Positions 60,224 to 64,000 of a stretch of DNA of 64,000 bases are shown piece by piece (the stretch's first letter is position 1; the number at the start of each line of letters is the position of its first letter). The notes under the pieces were generated by a model. The model was not told the DNA's origin, ran no database searches, and saw only the letters and a program-made list of their open reading frames with translations. Source of the DNA: Pseudeuparius sepicola (Eukaryota; Arthropoda; Insecta; Coleoptera; Anthribidae); contig OY987298.1 in assembly GCA_963920635.1 (NCBI GenBank), positions 41,633,787 through 41,697,786 of the forward strand. The letters are read 5' to 3'. The position numbers and the translations under genes are program-made.

Positions 60224-60860
60224 CAAAGGGTTAAAAAATGCGGAAATGATAAGCACGCCAATTTGACAGTCTTCCCCAACTATTTTCGGAACCGAATAAT
60301 TTTTTATTTACAACCATGTATGTAATGTCGACATTTCTGACTTGTTAGAAGTTTGAAAGTGTCAATTTTTTTACTTTTACTTCCCGCCCTCCCGCAGGAG
60401 GGCGGGAAGTAAGCGAGATAATAGTATATTACACACCGAGGTGGGAAGTGTTTCATTACTGTCGAGAGATTAAATAGTTAACCGAGGTGCGAAGCGCCGA
60501 GGTTAACTTTATCTCGAGACACCTCGGTGTGTAATATACTATTAAAAGTAGACAATAGACAGGACAACAACCCTGAGGGGGTTTAAAAGTGGCGCACCAT
60601 CGGGCAAGGGTAGAAAAATATTAAAAACGATGAACAAATCGGGGCCGCGCGTTAAATTCACATCAAATGACAGTCTGCCCCCACTTTTTTCGGAACCGAA
60701 TAATTTTTTAAAAGTAGATAATACATAGGACCACAACCCTGAGGGGGTTTAAAGGTGGCGCACTATCGGGCAAGGGTTGAAAAATATTAAAAACTATGAA
60801 CAAATCGAAGCCGCGCGTTAAATTCACGTCAAATTACAGTCTTCCCCCACTTTTTTCGGG
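60224..60860. repeat. 166-bp tandem repeat, about 2.5 units
   Basis: Units at 60544-60709 and 60710-60860 align closely (CCTGAGGGGGTTTAAA, GGCGCACCATCGGGCAAGGG, CCGCGCGTTAAATTCAC, CCCCCACTTTTTTCGG). A partial earlier unit at 60224-60310 shares AATTTGACAGTCTTCCCC and CGGAACCGAATAATTTTTTA. Palindromic DNA (60379-60543) separates it from the others. The unit length and tandem layout are satellite-like. Confidence 0.85.
60379..60543. repeat. Two adjacent palindromes inside the tandem repeat
   Basis: First, a 13-bp GC stem, CTTCCCGCCCTCC, with a 4-bp loop (60380-60409). Second, a larger inverted repeat, AATAGTATATTACACACCGA to its complement (60420-60543), with an inner GTTAACCGAGGT/GCCGAGGTTAAC pair. 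Probably a foldback insertion into the repeat array. Confidence 0.8.
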
Positions 60861-62746
60861 ATGATAGGGCTACAGGCGAACACCCGCTAAAAAAAAGTAA
60901 CGCGCCGGTGCTCTACCCCATGGGTGGTTGTGGAAATTTGCAATTTTTTCAGATAATTTGTATTTTAAAACAAATACTTTATTCAGTTGATTGCCGATCA
61001 GAAATTTATTATCCCAAGGTGTCCCAAGAGATGGCTAATTATTAGGATAAAAAAATTGCGGCCTGAAAATCAGTTGTAAAATAGGTAGGTATAGATAGAT
61101 ACCTACTCCACAAAAGACTTGTCAAAAAATTATGAGTGTGAAATCAGCAATGGTTTTCTAGCAATGACTTTTCCGAGCGGCGCTCGGATACATTTCTGCT
61201 GCCTAGGGACTTAAAATAACAGTAAAGTGATAAAAACTGACGTGTTTGTTAAATTATTGTGTGCGCCTGTGAAGAAAGCAATAAACAGTTCGTCACAGCA
61301 ACCGACATCATAAAAAAACGTGGATACCTACCAGCAGTAATTTTCAAAGGTACCTAGGTACCTAATTCTGCAAGCAGATTTATTCCACTCTGACATGCGG
61401 CAACGTCGCGGTATTCCCCTTCCGAATCTAACGTTATTCCCCTCCATCTCCTAGGGAGAGGTTAGACCTCCCCTCTAAGCGCTTCTAGTGACGATCCAGC
61501 GGCGTGCATTGAGCACGGATAAAGATTGATTTGCCCCATTTTCTAAACATCGAGTAAAAATTTTTTTTTCATTTTTCGGTTTTATGAACGTCCCCGATTA
61601 CGTGGTTAAAATTTCTGTACCTATCAAAGATACACCCTGTATATTTGTGGAATGGTAATTTTTCGCTCTATTAAAAAATGCATTGACTAGAAAAAAAATG
61701 TAGTAGCAGCATTGGAGTCTACATAAAAAAGTGCTTTAAGAATGTTTTTACAGAAACACAAAATTTTCAAGCCGAAAAAAGTTACGGCCACTTTTCTAAA
61801 ACGCACATTTTCGAAAAACGCCCTGAACTCAAGAACGGTGACAGATATCGATTTGCGGTTTTCGCCATTAAGTTTATCATAAAAAATGAGCCTCAGACAC
61901 CGATATCAGTTTTCGTCTATCTCCGTCAAAAATAGGAGTTTCCCTTTAAAAGTGTCCAATTTGGCCCACCCTGTACATACAGTATGTAGACGACTACGCA
62001 ATGCACTGAATGGGACATAACGAGAGTCTTGGAGTAATGACTTGGAAAATCTGGACTTCTGTGGATAACACTTAAGCATGCTCCGAACTGAGGTGCTATA
62101 TTACTTACCAAAATATTTCCCCTTCGCAAAATAATGAGAGAAGCTAGAGGAAAATAACATGGAGCAAATGCTAACCTGATACAAATTTCTGTTCCTTAGA
62201 AGTCAAATATTTGTGAAGATGACCTTGATCCCCTCAAAAGTGTTTCTGTTTGCCCATAAACTTAAACCCCGCCGTCCGATACTGAAAAATAATCCGGCTC
62301 TATTGCCGGAACCCCTTCCATCGTGGGCCGTCGCGGCGCTAGTGCAGTTTTACCGCGCCGTGCTCTCTGCCCAGATGAACCCGTTTACGCCGCCCGCCTA
62401 TTCAGGCTGCTGACGCGAGACGGCCGCTTTATGTCCACCCATAAAAATTATCAATCTCTCCAAGCAGTGCGGTGGCGCGGACCGCTATCGGCAGTATAAA
62501 ACGCGGTTTTATGAGCGGGCGCTTCAGAAAGCTACCTAATCACGCGATGTGTAGGAATCGCAACGATACGTCGATATTATTATCGAGGAGAACGATCCAC
62601 CCACAGCAACTCATTAAGGTTGTTTTGGGAAACATAAAATGCACGAATTTATGTTTAACCTGTAGGTTATACTCCCTCACTGTCAAAGCTATACTGCTCG
62701 ATTTTATTTAATAGGACCATAGCGTAAATGGCATTACATTGAAATA
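60861..62746. other. Intergenic, no gene
   Basis: CAGGGTG-type ends at 61632 and 61969. A GC-rich patch at about 62270-62520 has no coding motif. Nothing else can be assigned. Confidence 0.5.
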
Positions 62747-63939
62747 CAGGGTGATCCAGTTTTAATCTGCAACACTTCAACAGGTGATAGAAAACCAAAA
62801 ACTAACCGCACTTTATTCTATAAACTATATCATTTTAAGGCCTTATAAAAAAGTTACAGGGTGTTAAATTTGCAAGAAATATGTGGAATTTATTGAATAT
62901 TTTACAAACTAATTGAGATATTTAAGTCATATTTGGTACACGTTATAACGGCATGGGTTAGCATAAAACCTGTTAATATCAACCATCTTGAACAACCAGT
63001 GGCGTAGAAATGGGTAATTAATATAATTTATTTTAGAAAAAAAATACAACCACCTTGTCTAGCAATAAAATATATTCAAATTCTTATGTAAATTTTTATT
63101 GTAAACAAAAACGTTCTCTTAGCATTTTTTGATATGTGTCATGGTTTCATAGCAAGTTTGATTTTTTCGTATTATTTCGGGGTAGGTAGGTACTTCCGAA
63201 AAATGAACTTAAAACTTCGCTCCATAAGTAACACTCAAAGCAGAAAATGTGTTTTTTACTTTAAATACAGTAACTTTTCCCAATAAACTTACCCATCCAA
63301 GGTTTTACTTTTCAAGATACAGAGCGTAACATTAATTATTGTATCTTCTTTAAATGTTTTAAACCCTGTATCTTCAAAAGTATAGCCTTAAATAGGTGAG
63401 TTTATTGGAAAAAGTTACTTTATTTCAGGTAGCAAACACATTTTTTCTACTTTAAGTGTTACTTATAGAGAAAAGTTTTAAGTTAATTTTTCAGAAGTAC
63501 CTACCCCGAAATAATACGAAAAAATCAAATTTGCTATGAAACCATGACACATATGAAAAACTGCTAAGAGAACGTTTTTTTTTTACAATAAAAATTTACA
63601 TAAGAATTTGAATACATTTTATTGCTATACAAGGTGGTTCTATTTTTTTTCTAAAATAAATTATACTAATTACCCATTTCTACGCCACCGGTTGTTCAAG
63701 ATGTTTGATATTAACAGGTTTTATGCTAACCCATGCCATTACAACGTGTACCTGCCTGACTTAAATATCTCAACTAGTTTGTAAAATATTCAATAAATTC
63801 CACATATTTCTTGCAACTTTAACACCCTGTAACTTTTTTGTAAGGCCTTGAAATGATATAGTTTATAGAAGAAAGTACGGCTATTTTTTGGTTTTCTATC
63901 ACCTGTTGAAGTGTTGCAGATTAAAACTGAATCACCCTG
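62747..63939. mobile_element. 1.2-kb foldback transposon derivative
   Basis: Almost the whole unit is an inverted repeat: left arm 62747 to about 63320, right arm about 63365-63939. The outer ends are CAGGGTGATCCAGTTTTAAT and its complement, with TA outside (62745-62746 and 63940-63941). Arm identity is high. No coding frame is left. It belongs to the CAGGGTG-ended group. Confidence 0.9.
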
Positions 63940-64000
63940 TATAGCGATTACTTACTTTGTTTTTGAAAGTCAAAGCGAAATCGTTTTAAATGGTGAATTT

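Overview
This window looks like insect nuclear DNA. It is AT-rich, packed with transposable elements (TEs), and dotted with the TAGGTACCTAC-type strings common in several insect groups. It carries an errantivirus with an env gene, a retroelement type known mainly from insects. The species cannot be named from the sequence. I found no intact host protein-coding gene, no rRNA or tRNA gene and no CRISPR array. Every recognisable coding sequence is TE-derived and broken.

Layout. 1-7.9 kb: a pogo-type non-autonomous element (1082-1887), a short hairpin repeat (2223-2358) and a foldback element (5438-6025). 7.98-9.35 kb: a degenerate Ty3/gypsy RNase H-integrase fragment on the + strand. 10.4-13.6 kb: a possible CAGGGTG-ended element holding a spliced-transcript-like repeat (10899-12211) and a nested palindromic MITE (13088-13523). 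14.8-23.0 kb: two neighbouring direct copies of one 4-kb/3.7-kb element. They share inverted ends and carry short conserved reading frames; the second copy has TTAA on both sides and cuts into a THAP-domain gene fragment. The first copy also holds a palindromic insertion that the second copy lacks. 25.8-29.3 kb: second copies of three repeats from the 10-14 kb region, plus a 0.5-kb foldback. 31.8-33.9 kb: a TA-flanked element with a 1.5-kb palindromic element nested inside it. 35.5-45.7 kb: the main landmark, a Ty3/gypsy errantivirus on the minus strand with both LTRs, 4-bp target-site duplication, tRNA-Ser primer site, gag, pol and env. Its env is interrupted by a 2.65-kb pogo-like transposon with a decayed transposase. 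46-64 kb: a third, decayed relative of the twin elements' minus-strand reading frame, a piggyBac-like TTAA element, several foldbacks, a 166-bp tandem repeat with long palindromes, and a 1.2-kb foldback at the end.

Relationships. Insertion order can be read directly in several places: errantivirus, then pogo into env; a THAP fragment, then the 3.7-kb element into it; the outer 31.8-kb element, then the palindrome into it; the 4-kb copy, then the 17.7-kb palindrome. The least explained features are the twin elements with their unknown reading frames, a related 11-13-base motif scattered through three separate TA-type elements, and repeated 4-bp AGGT/ACCT indels between the twin copies.
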